DNA from: Vibrio amylolyticus
GTDB taxonomy: Bacteria; Pseudomonadota; Gammaproteobacteria; Enterobacterales; Vibrionaceae
Direction: 5' to 3'
Assembly: GCF_023145695.1 (NCBI RefSeq)
Contig: NZ_JAJHVV010000005.1
Coordinates: 62,001 to 126,000, forward strand
DNA: 64,000 nt
Under the pieces are notes generated by a model. The model ran no database searches, was not told the DNA's origin, and saw nothing but the letters and a program-made list of their open reading frames with translations. Position 1 is the stretch's first letter; the number at the start of each line of letters is the position of its first letter. A program made the position numbers and the translations under genes. This document shows positions 10,349-18,952 of this stretch, in pieces.

Positions 10349-11041
10349 ATGAAAACTATTGGTATGATCGGCGGTATGAGCTGGGAATCAACATTGACTT
10401 ACTATCAAGAGATTAACCAAGGGGTAAACCGTGCACTTGGTGGCCTTCACTCTGCAAAAATCGTATTAGTTAGTGTCGACTTTTCAGAGGTAGAACACTA
10501 TCAGGCAAGCGGTGAATGGAAAAAAGCGGCACAGCTATTAATTCAAGCAGCTCAAGCGGTAGAGAAAGCTGGCGCAGACTTTTTTATTATCTGTACCAAC
10601 ACCATGCATAAGGTCGCCAACGAGGTTCAATCACAGGTAAATATCCCTTTACTGCATATTGCTGATGCAACAGGGCAAAAGCTCAAAATTCGAGACGTTA
10701 AAAAAGTAGGACTATTAGGCACAGCGTTCACTATGGAAGAAGCGTTTTATAAAGAGTATCTAGAGCGTGAGTATGGTGTGGAAGTGATTGTTCCAAATGG
10801 TGTTCAGCGACGACTCGTTCATGACGTTATCTATCAAGAGCTGTGTCAGGGCAAATTGATCAGTCGTTCAAAATCAGATTTCTTAACGATCATCGGGGAT
10901 CTGTACGAGGCTGGAGCAGAAGCCGTTATTTTAGGCTGCACCGAAATAGGCTTGTTGGTTAAACCTGAAGATACGCGAGTGAAATTGCTCGATACGACTC
11001 AAATCCATGTAGAGAGTGCAGTTCATAGAGCACTAAAATAG
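10349..11041 (+). CDS. Aspartate/glutamate racemase-family enzyme (YgeA-like)
   Basis: A cytosolic cofactor-independent racemase of about 230 residues. The start IGMIGGMSWESTLTYY is characteristic of the family. The two catalytic cysteines sit in CTNTMH (C82) and GCTEIGLLV (C197), which in this fold remove and add the alpha proton from opposite faces. It most resembles the YgeA branch of broad-specificity amino acid racemases, so the substrate may be homoserine or other amino acids rather than aspartate. It is monocistronic. Confidence 0.88.
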   Translation: MKTIGMIGGMSWESTLTYYQEINQGVNRALGGLHSAKIVLVSVDFSEVEHYQASGEWKKAAQLLIQAAQAVEKAGADFFIICTNTMHKVANEVQSQVNIPLLHIADATGQKLKIRDVKKVGLLGTAFTMEEAFYKEYLEREYGVEVIVPNGVQRRLVHDVIYQELCQGKLISRSKSDFLTIIGDLYEAGAEAVILGCTEIGLLVKPEDTRVKLLDTTQIHVESAVHRALK

Positions 11042-11077
11042 GATATGTTCGGCTAGCATGTGCTGAATGTGCAGATA

Positions 11078-11422
11078 TTATTCTGCTTGAGAAAAATAAC
11101 TTGCGACGTCTTTTAAATCTTGGTCATTGAGTCTTTGTAACTGCTGCCCCATCATTTCAGAAAGGGGCCCGGTTCGTTCTCCATTTTGATACGCTTTCAT
11201 CGCGTTATAGAGATAGAGTTCGTTTTGCCCCTGTATATTTGGGTAGGAAGGGTTGGTACTGATCCCCGTTTTACCATGGCAAAAGACACAACTAGGGGCT
11301 TTTAATTTACCTAATTCAGGGTCACCAAATGGAGTGGCGTTTGAGTCTGCAATATTGGCTGACCAGCCAAACAGTATTAGTAAGGTAACGGTTGTCGTTT
11401 TCATGAGGTCTTTAGCTTTCAT
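11078..11422 (-). CDS. Periplasmic class I cytochrome c
   Basis: A small cytochrome with one haem-binding motif, CVFCH, following an N-terminal signal peptide. The sixth-ligand methionine is probably in the LSEMMGQQL segment, and the C-terminal helix DLKDVASYFSQAE is typical of cytochrome c553/c4-like proteins. It would carry electrons in the periplasm. Possible starts are ATG 11422 or ATG 11404; neither has a strong ribosome site, and the longer one is given. It is alone between convergent and same-strand neighbours; its redox partner is unknown. Confidence 0.85.
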   Translation of the reverse strand: MKAKDLMKTTTVTLLILFGWSANIADSNATPFGDPELGKLKAPSCVFCHGKTGISTNPSYPNIQGQNELYLYNAMKAYQNGERTGPLSEMMGQQLQRLNDQDLKDVASYFSQAE

Positions 11423-11495
11423 TGGAAAGGTACAGCTTAAAGCTTCCCCTAGGGGGAAGCTCAATAGTAAAACTAGATTAATTTAATCAAAGAGT

Positions 11496-12506
11496 TCATT
11501 GTGATAATAGTGTCGAAATTTTAGAGACTAATGTATCAATGTCCGATTGATTAACATCACGGTGCGTCACAAATCGAGCAGGGTTACCAGCAGAAATCAA
11601 GATTCCATCTTCGGATAGTTGTTTAGTAATCGATGAGATATCAACAGTATTATCAAGTTTTGCAAAGACGATGTTGGTTTGCACGTGATCAACGTTTACG
11701 TTAAACCCTTCAAGTTGACTAATCTTATTTGCAAGATACTTTGCGTTTGCATGATCTGTTGATAGTTGAGCAACATGTTCGGTTAACGCAAGTTTACCCG
11801 CCGCAGCGAGGATTCCAGCTTGACGCATTCCTCCTCCCACCATTTTTCGAAGGCGTCTGGCTTTACTAATGTATGCTTTATCTCCAAGAAGAAGAGAGCC
11901 TATCGGGGCACCAAGCCCTTTTGACAAACATATCGTCATCGAATCGAAGTACTGCGCAATCTCTTTTACATCAATATTGAGCGCAGTCGATGCGTTGTAA
12001 ACTCGTGCGCCATCTAGATGCAATGACAAGTTGTGTTGATCAACGAATTCTCGAGCCTGTGCTAAATAACTTAAAGGCAACACTTTACCGTTGATGGTGT
12101 TTTCTAGGCTCAATAGCTTAGTTCTTGCAAAGTGGCTATCATCGGGTTTTATCGCTGCCGCTAACTTTGCTAAATCGAGTGTTCCATCAGGGTTATTTTC
12201 AATTGGTTGAGGCTGGATTGACCCTAATACTGCCGCGCCTCCTGCTTCAAACTTATAGTTGTGCGCTTGTTGACCACATAAGTATTCATCTCCACGCTCA
12301 CAATGTGCCATTAGGCCGAGTAAGTTTGCTTGAGTACCTGATGAGGTAAATAGTCCAGCTTCGAATCCATGACGTTCCGCGGCCCATGCTTCTAATTCGT
12401 TTACTGTCGGATCATCACCATAAACGTCATCGCCAACATCGGCATTCATCATTACTTCTTTCATCTGAGCGGTAGGGCGGGTAACGGTATCGGATCTAAA
12501 GTCCAT
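11496..12506 (-). CDS. ltaE: Low-specificity L-threonine aldolase
   Basis: A PLP enzyme that splits L-threonine or allo-threonine into glycine and acetaldehyde. The N-terminal MDFRSDTVTRPT, the VGDDVYGDDPTVNELE segment, HLDGARVYNA and the PLP-lysine motif CLSKGLGAPIGS (K196) are all family hallmarks. Length (336) is normal. It lies 9 bases after the NUDIX gene, so the two are probably cotranscribed. Confidence 0.95.
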   Translation of the reverse strand: MDFRSDTVTRPTAQMKEVMMNADVGDDVYGDDPTVNELEAWAAERHGFEAGLFTSSGTQANLLGLMAHCERGDEYLCGQQAHNYKFEAGGAAVLGSIQPQPIENNPDGTLDLAKLAAAIKPDDSHFARTKLLSLENTINGKVLPLSYLAQAREFVDQHNLSLHLDGARVYNASTALNIDVKEIAQYFDSMTICLSKGLGAPIGSLLLGDKAYISKARRLRKMVGGGMRQAGILAAAGKLALTEHVAQLSTDHANAKYLANKISQLEGFNVNVDHVQTNIVFAKLDNTVDISSITKQLSEDGILISAGNPARFVTHRDVNQSDIDTLVSKISTLLSQ

Positions 12507-12515
12507 GAAATTCTC

Positions 12516-13031
12516 CTATAAATAGCCGCAAAGCGTTGCTTTACTTAAGCAAGCGATGGTTTTGGCATCCGTAATGGTGTCATTGATAATAAATTGATTT
12601 ACCTGCTCTATTGGCATGGTAACCACTTCGATTACTTCATCGAGGTCGCAATCAAAGCGTGAGGTTTTCTCTAAGTTTTTCGCAACATAGAGGTGCTGAA
12701 TCTCATCACAAAAACCAGCGAGTGGGGTGACTTGCCCTAAGGCTATCCACTCTTTGGCGCTGTACCCTGTTTCTTCTTCTAATTCGCGTTGTGCGCACTG
12801 TAGTGGCTGCTCATCCGCTTCTATCGTGCCAGCAGGCAATTCGAGCAACCATTTTTTTAGCGAGGGGCGAAATTGGTTGATTAACACTAACTCACCGTTT
12901 GAGCTGATAGGGAGTATGACAGCCGCTCCGGGATGAGAGATGGTAGTGTGTGAAATGTTCTGCCCATTTGGCAAGTGAATGTCCTCTTCAATGAGGGATA
13001 TTTGCTTCCATTTGTGAATGAGCTTGCTCAT
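12516..13031 (-). CDS. NUDIX hydrolase, ADP-ribose pyrophosphatase-like
   Basis: A complete NUDIX box is visible: G-x5-E-x7-REL-x-EE-x-GY, from GTIEADEQPLQ to ELEEETGY. Upstream beta strands (AVILPISSNGELVLINQFR) and the PLAGFCDEIQHLYVA segment match the ADP-sugar hydrolase branch. It would hydrolyse a nucleoside diphosphate linked to another group, possibly ADP-ribose. It is first in a two-gene unit with ltaE. Confidence 0.85.
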   Translation of the reverse strand: MSKLIHKWKQISLIEEDIHLPNGQNISHTTISHPGAAVILPISSNGELVLINQFRPSLKKWLLELPAGTIEADEQPLQCAQRELEEETGYSAKEWIALGQVTPLAGFCDEIQHLYVAKNLEKTSRFDCDLDEVIEVVTMPIEQVNQFIINDTITDAKTIACLSKATLCGYL

Positions 13032-13221
13032 GCCAATTAACGACTTATATAAAAATTAAGATAGCGTCACAATAGCGACATTCTTGATCTAAATAAACCC
13101 CCAAAGCGTTATGAATAGAGGGATCTTTAATCGATATGGTGAATCACATAAGTGCAAACATAGATTGCAATGATAAACAGGAAATGTATTCTGCTATAAC
13201 TAAGCGATCTTAATTAAAATA

Positions 13222-13253
13222 CACTTGTAACAAAGTGGTAACAAATGTATAAA
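13222..13253 (+). promoter_or_regulatory. Predicted sigma70 promoter of ravA with an overlapping inverted repeat
   Basis: TTGTAA (13225-13230) and TATAAA (13248-13253) are 17 bases apart. The -35 lies inside an imperfect palindrome, CACTTGTAACAAAGTG (13222-13237), which could be an operator. Confidence 0.5.
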
Positions 13254-13297
13254 CATATACATACACACAAAATGTGTCCCTCTCTAGGAGCCGAGAA

Positions 13298-14971
13298 ATG
13301 ATAAGCCCAACCCCAGCATCTCACTCACAAAAAGCCTTGCTCTCTGAGAGAATTAATAAGCTTGCTCATGCTCTTTCAGATGGTGTCTATGAGAGAGAAG
13401 ATACCATCAAACTTTGTTTGTTAGCGGCACTCTCTGGTGAAAGTGTTTTCCTGCTTGGTCCTCCTGGTATAGCGAAAAGCTTGATTGCAAAACGTCTGAT
13501 TCAAGCATTTGATAATTCAAGTTACTTTGAGTATTTAATGACGCGCTTCTCAACGCCAGAAGAGGTGTTTGGGCCGTTAAGTATTCAAGAACTCAAAGAC
13601 AATGGACGCTATGTTCGTTTAACCGATGGTTACCTACCTACCTCACAGATCGTTTTTCTTGATGAAATTTGGAAAGCGGGACCTGCGATTCTAAATACAC
13701 TGTTGACAGTGGTAAACGAAAAAACCTTTAAGAATGGTAGTGATATTGAACGTGTACCAATGCGACTGCTTATTTCAGCATCAAATGAGTTGCCTGACGA
13801 AGATAGCGGTCTTGATGCGCTGTACGACAGAATGTTGGTGCGTGTATTCATAAACCGTATACAAAATAAAGAAAACTTTAAATCCATGCTTACGGTGGGA
13901 ACCACACAAGAAGCTAAGATCCCTGAAGGACTCGCGATCACAGATGAGGAATACCATAAATGGCAATCGGAGTTAGATAAGTTAGAGCTAAGCGATTCCG
14001 TTTTTGAGAAACTGTTTCAGCTGAAATCTATGCTTGAAGGCAAAGACGAACTTTCAGATAACAATGTAGCAGCCCACCATTCAGACAGTGATAGCTATGT
14101 TTCTGACCGTCGTTGGAAAAAAGCCGTGAGATTATTAAAAGCGAGCGCGTTCTTTAATGGTCGCAGCTCTATTAATCCACTGGACTTATTGTTATTGCAA
14201 GACTGCTTATGGAATAGCCCTGAATCTAGGGACAAGGTTCGTAGCATTGTCCGAGAATTCGCATTAAACCATGCCTTTGATCAGCAAGAGGTAGAGCATC
14301 AAATCTCCATGTGCCGCGAGGAGCTTGAGGATATTCAACTTGAGTTAGAATCGAAATACAGTGTGGTACTTTCTCAAGATGCACCGTCCGGTTTACTAAA
14401 AAAACATGTCCAGCAGTACGATATTTCTAATGCAAGCAGCTATCAGGTTGGTACGACGAAAGGGTTGGTTAAACTGGTTCTATTGCAATCAAACATGTCG
14501 GTATCAGAATCGGATAAGGGCGATAGCCGCTGGGTTTACCTACCTAAGAATGATTTAAGTAAAGTAATAAAAGAGGGTGGGGGCGAAGTCTATGGTTACG
14601 TCAATCAAAACACCAATATTTGCCGATTAACGTTTGATGTTGATGCAGAAAATCATCTTGTCATTAAGGATATCGCTAACCGTGGCGTATTGCTGGCCGT
14701 TGCTGATAAAGAGGGGTTAGATGAAGTGCTTTTTCAGGAATGGAGCAATAAAGCGGACGAAGCGATGGGACAACTACAATCTGCAGATTTTCACCTAAGG
14801 AAAGTGCGCTCAGATTTTCATGGCGCTTTACCTCATAGCTTTATTGACAATGAACTACCAAGAACGATGGAAGGTGGGTTACAAGAGTTACTCAGCAAGT
14901 TGGAAGCGACGAAGGTGGAGTGCGAGAAAACGGTATTCCGCGTGAAACACCTTAATGAGTTTTTTGCGTAG
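13298..14971 (+). CDS. ravA: MoxR-family AAA+ ATPase RavA
   Basis: An AAA+ ATPase of the RavA branch. Walker A is GPPGIAKS and Walker B reads [11 protein letters not shown]; the AAA+ module fills about residues 15-300. The C-terminal half contains the RavA-type insertion and helical hairpins. RavA works with ViaA as a chaperone-like pair linked in E. coli to respiratory complexes and stress. AGGAG sits 7 bases before ATG 13298, which supports this start over the upstream GTG. viaA follows after 9 bases. Confidence 0.93.
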   Translation: MISPTPASHSQKALLSERINKLAHALSDGVYEREDTIKLCLLAALSGESVFLLGPPGIAKSLIAKRLIQAFDNSSYFEYLMTRFSTPEEVFGPLSIQELKDNGRYVRLTDGYLPTSQIVFLDEIWKAGPAILNTLLTVVNEKTFKNGSDIERVPMRLLISASNELPDEDSGLDALYDRMLVRVFINRIQNKENFKSMLTVGTTQEAKIPEGLAITDEEYHKWQSELDKLELSDSVFEKLFQLKSMLEGKDELSDNNVAAHHSDSDSYVSDRRWKKAVRLLKASAFFNGRSSINPLDLLLLQDCLWNSPESRDKVRSIVREFALNHAFDQQEVEHQISMCREELEDIQLELESKYSVVLSQDAPSGLLKKHVQQYDISNASSYQVGTTKGLVKLVLLQSNMSVSESDKGDSRWVYLPKNDLSKVIKEGGGEVYGYVNQNTNICRLTFDVDAENHLVIKDIANRGVLLAVADKEGLDEVLFQEWSNKADEAMGQLQSADFHLRKVRSDFHGALPHSFIDNELPRTMEGGLQELLSKLEATKVECEKTVFRVKHLNEFFA

Positions 14972-14980
14972 GAGTATCAG

Positions 14981-16426
14981 ATGTTAGGGGCTGATGGACT
15001 CAATCTAATTGTGGCGATTGCCGAGTCAGGAATCGTAGACACGGCTGTGAATGACTTAATGGCGCGTTCACAGGTGATGATGATGGCTGAAAATAAAGGC
15101 GTCAAATCATCGGTTAAAGGTCATATAATGAAATGGCGAGGCAATGTTAAGCGTCGTCTAACAAAGGTATGTGAAACCGATCGTTTTAAACATGAACTCG
15201 CACTGTACCAAAAAGTGATTCATTGGGATGAAGAGACTTTTTTTGAAAACCTAAATGATGTGGTAAAGCAATTAGAGTGGCACTCTGCATTTTACCTGCA
15301 AGCTCGCCGACTCATTGAAAAGAACAAAGGAATTAACAATCCGATGTTCCCGCATTACTTCTGTGACCAGTGGTATAAAAGCTTGTCTGATACACTGAAG
15401 AAAGCTCAAATATCTGAATTAGAAGCAAATAAAGAAAAAGCGTTGAAAGATCTTTATCAAAGAATGGAAACGATAAAGAACATGGACCGCGTAACAGAAA
15501 CTGGCAGTGAAATTAGTGTTGGTCGTTTGTGGGATATGGCATCTGCGAAGTTAAGTAAAACTGACTTAACGGTTATGAAAAAACACGCTGAGTATTTGAG
15601 CAAAAATAAAGGTCTCCAAGAAATTGCAGCTAAGCTGGGCAGAATGGCAGGGGAGTTAGATGACCCGGATTTGCATGTTACGCCTGCTGAAGAGCTTCAA
15701 ATGGTGGAAGAAAAGTCCGATGAAGCCACTGACGATATTGTCGGTATCCATGAAAGTGATGATTTAAACAAGCTGTTACCTAACGAAACCATGTTTTTGG
15801 CTTACCCTGAGCTGGAAGTTGTCTTCTATAAACACTTGGTAGATAAACGCTTACTCAACTACAAAGTTGCAGGAAAATCTCGCACGCTTCGTAAAGTAAG
15901 AGCCCATGTGCCAGATAATAAAGAGATCGATATTGAAAAAGGTCCATTTGTTATTTGTGTCGACGCGTCTGGCTCTATGAAAGGCGCACCTGAACAATCC
16001 GCGAAGGCGATGGCTTACGCTTTAATGCAAATAGCCTTGGCTGAAGAACGCGATTGTTTTGTTATCTTATTTTCAACAGAACAAATAACCTATGAATTAA
16101 CACGACAAGATGGGCTTCGTGAGGCGAGTGACTTTCTTGCTTATAGCTTCCATGGTGGTACAGACTTTGAGCAAGCCATTATGACTTCTATAGAGACAAT
16201 GGAGCGCAGTAAGTACAAAAATGCAGATCTTGTTGTCATCTCTGATTTCATTGCACCAAAGCAATCTGACGAACTCCAGAAAAAAGTAGATTTATTAAAG
16301 ACCAAGAAGAACCGTTTTCATGGTGTGAGTGTCTCGAAATATGGAAATCCCCAACTAATGGAGATGTTCGATCACTGCTGGGCATATCACCCAAGCTTAA
16401 TGGGACGCCTGATGAAGCAGTGGTAA
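14981..16426 (+). CDS. viaA: VWA-domain protein ViaA, partner of RavA
   Basis: A 481-residue protein with a helical N-terminal region and a C-terminal von Willebrand A domain. The MIDAS metal site is intact (DASGS in FVICVDASGSMKGAP), and the second metal-site loop is FHGGTDFEQA. ViaA stimulates RavA ATPase in the known pair. The arrangement directly after ravA is the conserved one. The gene ends about 190 bases before the tRNA array. Confidence 0.93.
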   Translation: MLGADGLNLIVAIAESGIVDTAVNDLMARSQVMMMAENKGVKSSVKGHIMKWRGNVKRRLTKVCETDRFKHELALYQKVIHWDEETFFENLNDVVKQLEWHSAFYLQARRLIEKNKGINNPMFPHYFCDQWYKSLSDTLKKAQISELEANKEKALKDLYQRMETIKNMDRVTETGSEISVGRLWDMASAKLSKTDLTVMKKHAEYLSKNKGLQEIAAKLGRMAGELDDPDLHVTPAEELQMVEEKSDEATDDIVGIHESDDLNKLLPNETMFLAYPELEVVFYKHLVDKRLLNYKVAGKSRTLRKVRAHVPDNKEIDIEKGPFVICVDASGSMKGAPEQSAKAMAYALMQIALAEERDCFVILFSTEQITYELTRQDGLREASDFLAYSFHGGTDFEQAIMTSIETMERSKYKNADLVVISDFIAPKQSDELQKKVDLLKTKKNRFHGVSVSKYGNPQLMEMFDHCWAYHPSLMGRLMKQW

Positions 16427-16501
16427 AAATCATCAATCCGAGTGATACTTCGTCGAATCGCTGTAAAACTGGGCAAACGAATGTTTTTTTTACTTTTTTG
16501 T

Positions 16502-16529
16502 TTGACTCTCCTCGCTCAATCCGTAAAGT
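16502..16529 (+). promoter_or_regulatory. Predicted promoter of the tRNA array
   Basis: TTGACT (16502-16507) and TAAAGT (16524-16529) are separated by 16 bases, about 85 bases before the first tRNA. No other such promoter is evident between viaA and the tRNAs. Confidence 0.55.
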
Positions 16530-16614
16530 ATGCATCCAACGCAACGGCACTGAACGCTTCTAGTTAAGAGCGGTAAGGTGTTGAAAGTTAAACGTTGCTT
16601 GAGTAAGAAAATAA

Positions 16615-16688
16615 GGCGTGTTGGCAGAGTGGCTATGCAGCGGATTGCAAATCCGTGGACCTCGGTTCGACTCCGGGACGCGCCTCCA
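16615..16688 (+). tRNA. tRNA-Cys (GCA), copy 1
   Basis: 74 nt with a full cloverleaf. Acceptor GGCGTGT pairs with ACGCGCC, the anticodon loop is TTGCAAA, the T arm contains GGTTCGACTCC, and CCA is encoded. Confidence 0.97.
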
Positions 16689-16714
16689 TTTCTCTTTTGA
16701 GATGGGAATGTAAA

Positions 16715-16790
16715 GCGATACTAGCTCAGTTGGTAGAGCGCAACCTTGCCAAGGTTGAGGTCATCGGTTCGAACCCGATGTATCGCTCCA
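16715..16790 (+). tRNA. tRNA-Gly (GCC), copy 1
   Basis: 76 nt. The acceptor starts GCGATAC and closes with GTATCGC. Anticodon stem CAACC/GGTTG encloses GCC at 16748-16750. CCA is encoded. Confidence 0.97.
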
Positions 16791-16882
16791 AATTTTAAGA
16801 TTTCGTAGTTTACGAGATCAAGATGGTGTCTAACTCACTCGACAGAGTGCATTTATTAGAAGCATCGCAACAAGTTTTGCGT

Positions 16883-16969
16883 GCCCTGGTGGTGGAATTG
16901 GTAGACACAAGGGATTTAAAATCCCTCGGCGTTCGCGCTGTGCCGGTTCAAGTCCGGCCCGGGGCACCA
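16883..16969 (+). tRNA. tRNA-Leu (TAA), copy 1
   Basis: 87 nt class II tRNA with a long variable arm (CTCGGCGTTCGCGCTG). The anticodon TAA is at 16917-16919 and CCA is encoded. Confidence 0.97.
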
Positions 16970-17024
16970 TCTAATTTGATAAACGTACTTTTTGGTGTGT
17001 TCGTCAGGTAAGTAAGAAAGTAAA

Positions 17025-17098
17025 GGCGTGTTGGCAGAGTGGCTATGCAGCGGATTGCAAATCCGTGGACCTCGGTTCGACTCCGGGACGCGCCTCCA
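17025..17098 (+). tRNA. tRNA-Cys (GCA), copy 2
   Basis: Identical in sequence to the copy at 16615-16688; part of the tandem duplication. Confidence 0.97.
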
Positions 17099-17122
17099 TT
17101 TCTTGTGAAATGGGAATGTAAA

Positions 17123-17198
17123 GCGATACTAGCTCAGTTGGTAGAGCGCAACCTTGCCAAGGTTGAGGTCATCGGTTCGAACCCGATGTATCGCTCCA
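17123..17198 (+). tRNA. tRNA-Gly (GCC), copy 2
   Basis: Identical to the copy at 16715-16790, again followed by the hairpin-bearing spacer and tRNA-Leu. Confidence 0.97.
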
Positions 17199-17291
17199 AA
17201 TTTTATGATTTTGTAGTATTACAAGGTCAAGATGGTGTCTAACTCACTCGACAGAGTGCATTTATTAGAAGCATCGCAACAAGTTTTGCGT

Positions 17292-17378
17292 GCCCTGGTG
17301 GTGGAATTGGTAGACACAAGGGATTTAAAATCCCTCGGCGTTCGCGCTGTGCCGGTTCAAGTCCGGCCCGGGGCACCA
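17292..17378 (+). tRNA. tRNA-Leu (TAA), copy 2
   Basis: Identical to the copy at 16883-16969. Confidence 0.97.
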
Positions 17379-17414
17379 TCTATTAAGTCTTTTACTTTTA
17401 AAAGTAATAGCAAC

Positions 17415-17490
17415 GCGATACTAGCTCAGTTGGTAGAGCGCAACCTTGCCAAGGTTGAGGTCATCGGTTCGAACCCGATGTATCGCTCCA
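17415..17490 (+). tRNA. tRNA-Gly (GCC), copy 3
   Basis: Identical tRNA-Gly body, without a following Leu gene; last in the array and directly before the terminator. Confidence 0.97.
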
Positions 17491-17498
17491 AATATAAG

Positions 17499-17530
17499 AA
17501 AGCCCTAACAGAAATGTTAGGGCTTTTTTT
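17499..17530 (+). terminator. Terminator of the tRNA array
   Basis: Stem AGCCCTAACA / TGTTAGGGCT with a GAAA loop followed by seven T residues. Confidence 0.95.
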
Positions 17531-17674
17531 GTTTTTCAGAGCCTAAGTGTTGATGTGTTCTCGATTCAGCTCTTGTTTGATGAGGCATGCAAAGAAGGTA
17601 ACAACGTAGGTCACTCATACCTTCAGGGCTTAGCCCGCTTTCCATTCTACGGTTAACGTCATTCGACGAACACT

Positions 17675-17697
17675 AAAAAGGGCTCCAAAGAGCCCCA
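17675..17697 (-). terminator. Terminator of the 17718-18122 gene
   Basis: On the minus strand GGGCTC-TTTG-GAGCCC is followed by TTTTTAG, just beyond the stop codon of the membrane protein gene. Confidence 0.85.
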
Positions 17698-17717
17698 AGC
17701 ATAAAAGACCTTAGCCG

Positions 17718-18122
17718 TTACGCTGATGTTCTATTTCGATAGTTCTCATACCAATAGCCAAGCGTATAACTAACAATGGTGATATCTGTAATCGCAAACG
17801 GAATAAAGCTACTGTTTAGGTGGGCAGTTTCTGGATTAAAGAAGTTTGAAGTAAACAAGTAAACCATGAATAACTTTTCTAGAAACGAATAAAGGATGAT
17901 CGATTCTCTCCAACGTACAACATAAGCCGACGCCGCTATAAAGAAACCCATTAGACCGACCATGACTCCCCAGTGCCTAAACAGAAACACATAATTCGAG
18001 TCATAGGGAAGATTGTTCATATCACGTAGTGCGGTTTCAGGGTTTATTGCATAAATACCAGCATACATAGTGATAAGGCCGCCGATAATAAGGAACGGTT
18101 TTAGAAAGCGATTAAAGAACAT
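17718..18122 (-). CDS. Small four-helix membrane protein, function unknown
   Basis: A 134-residue protein with about four hydrophobic helices (near residues 8-28, 46-66, 75-92 and 105-122) and the charged C-terminus YENYRNRTSA. I do not recognise a named family. It starts 25 bases after the stop of the OmpA-like lipoprotein gene on the same strand, so the two may be cotranscribed. It ends in its own terminator. Confidence 0.7.
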   Translation of the reverse strand: MFFNRFLKPFLIIGGLITMYAGIYAINPETALRDMNNLPYDSNYVFLFRHWGVMVGLMGFFIAASAYVVRWRESIILYSFLEKLFMVYLFTSNFFNPETAHLNSSFIPFAITDITIVSYTLGYWYENYRNRTSA

Positions 18123-18147
18123 AATGTTTACCTTTAATGTGAGTGGA

Positions 18148-18816
18148 CTAGTTTAAGGCTAAGATGTTTATTTCAACGCGGCGATTGCATGCTCTACCTT
18201 GCTTATCCTCGTTGCTACAAATCGGATAACGTTCTCCTGCGCCTTCCGTTGTTACTCTTCCTGACGCTACGGCCTGACTGATGAGATAGTCTCCAACTGA
18301 TTCTGCGCGTTTCTCTGATAATGTTTGGTTACTGGCATCGCTACCTGCGCTGTCGGTATGCCCTTTTACTTGAAGTCGGGTATCTGGATACTCAGCCAGA
18401 ACTATTGCGACGCTATTTAGCGTTGGGTAGATACTGGAAGCAAGGTGATAGGAGCCAGAATCAAAGCCAATACCATTTTCCATTACAAGTTGAAGTTCAT
18501 TTTCTCCAACTCGTTTGACTTGCACACCTGATTGAGCCAGCTGCTTTCTTAATGCTTCTTCTTGTTTATCCATATAGTGGCCAACACCACCACCTATCAC
18601 ACCACCCGCAGCAGCACCGCGTAGGGCTCTTTTCTTGCGTTCATCAGAACTATCGCCCGTCGCTGCCCCCAATGCTGCCCCAGCTAGCACACCAATTAAC
18701 GCGCCTTTAGTTGCAGAATTAGTCTCTGCCTCTCCCGTCATTGCATTCTGTCTTTGGGTCGCTTGGCAGCCAGTGATCATTGTTATTAATGAAAGCGCTA
18801 GAATTGTTTTATTCAT
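18148..18816 (-). CDS. OmpA-family lipoprotein with glycine-zipper segment (YiaD-like)
   Basis: The signal peptide ends in a lipobox (MITGC). Next comes a glycine-zipper stretch (about residues 38-82: GALIGVLAGAALGAATG and AAAGGVIGGGVGHYM), then a C-terminal OmpA-like peptidoglycan-binding domain with VKGHTDSAGSDASNQTLSEKRA and NRRVEI. This layout is that of YiaD-type lipoproteins, which span from the outer membrane to peptidoglycan. A CAGTA-N4-TACTG palindrome lies about 115 bases upstream of the start. Confidence 0.9.
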   Translation of the reverse strand: MNKTILALSLITMITGCQATQRQNAMTGEAETNSATKGALIGVLAGAALGAATGDSSDERKKRALRGAAAGGVIGGGVGHYMDKQEEALRKQLAQSGVQVKRVGENELQLVMENGIGFDSGSYHLASSIYPTLNSVAIVLAEYPDTRLQVKGHTDSAGSDASNQTLSEKRAESVGDYLISQAVASGRVTTEGAGERYPICSNEDKQGRACNRRVEINILALN

Positions 18817-18930
18817 CGTGATTAATACTCGAATATATTTATTGTTATGCCCATGTACTCGTGACGAAAGAGCAAAACTGGATTAAAAAAACTCAGGGGA
18901 TAGACTAAAAATAATGACGGCAATATACAT

Positions 18931-18944
18931 CAGTAGATTTACTG
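18931..18944. promoter_or_regulatory. CAGTA-N4-TACTG palindrome upstream of the OmpA-like lipoprotein
   Basis: CAGTAGATTTACTG is a near-perfect palindrome of the same form as those at 23897-23910 and 34243-34256. It is a candidate operator; the cognate regulator is not known. Confidence 0.35.
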
Positions 18945-18952
18945 CAAAGACG

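Larger units (their letters stand above)
16615..17490 (+). repeat. Tandem duplication of a Cys-Gly-Leu tRNA unit
   Basis: The Cys-Gly-Leu unit recurs at an offset of 408-410 bases (16615 to 17025, 16715 to 17123, 16883 to 17292), with a partial third unit (Gly only). The Gly-Leu spacer is also duplicated without change over more than 60 bases, which points to a recent duplication or gene conversion. Confidence 0.9.

Noticed and set aside
16823..17546. Plus-strand open frames across the tRNA array
   Set aside because: They are translations of tRNA sequences (for example repeated VVELVDTRDLKSLGV), a common artefact.
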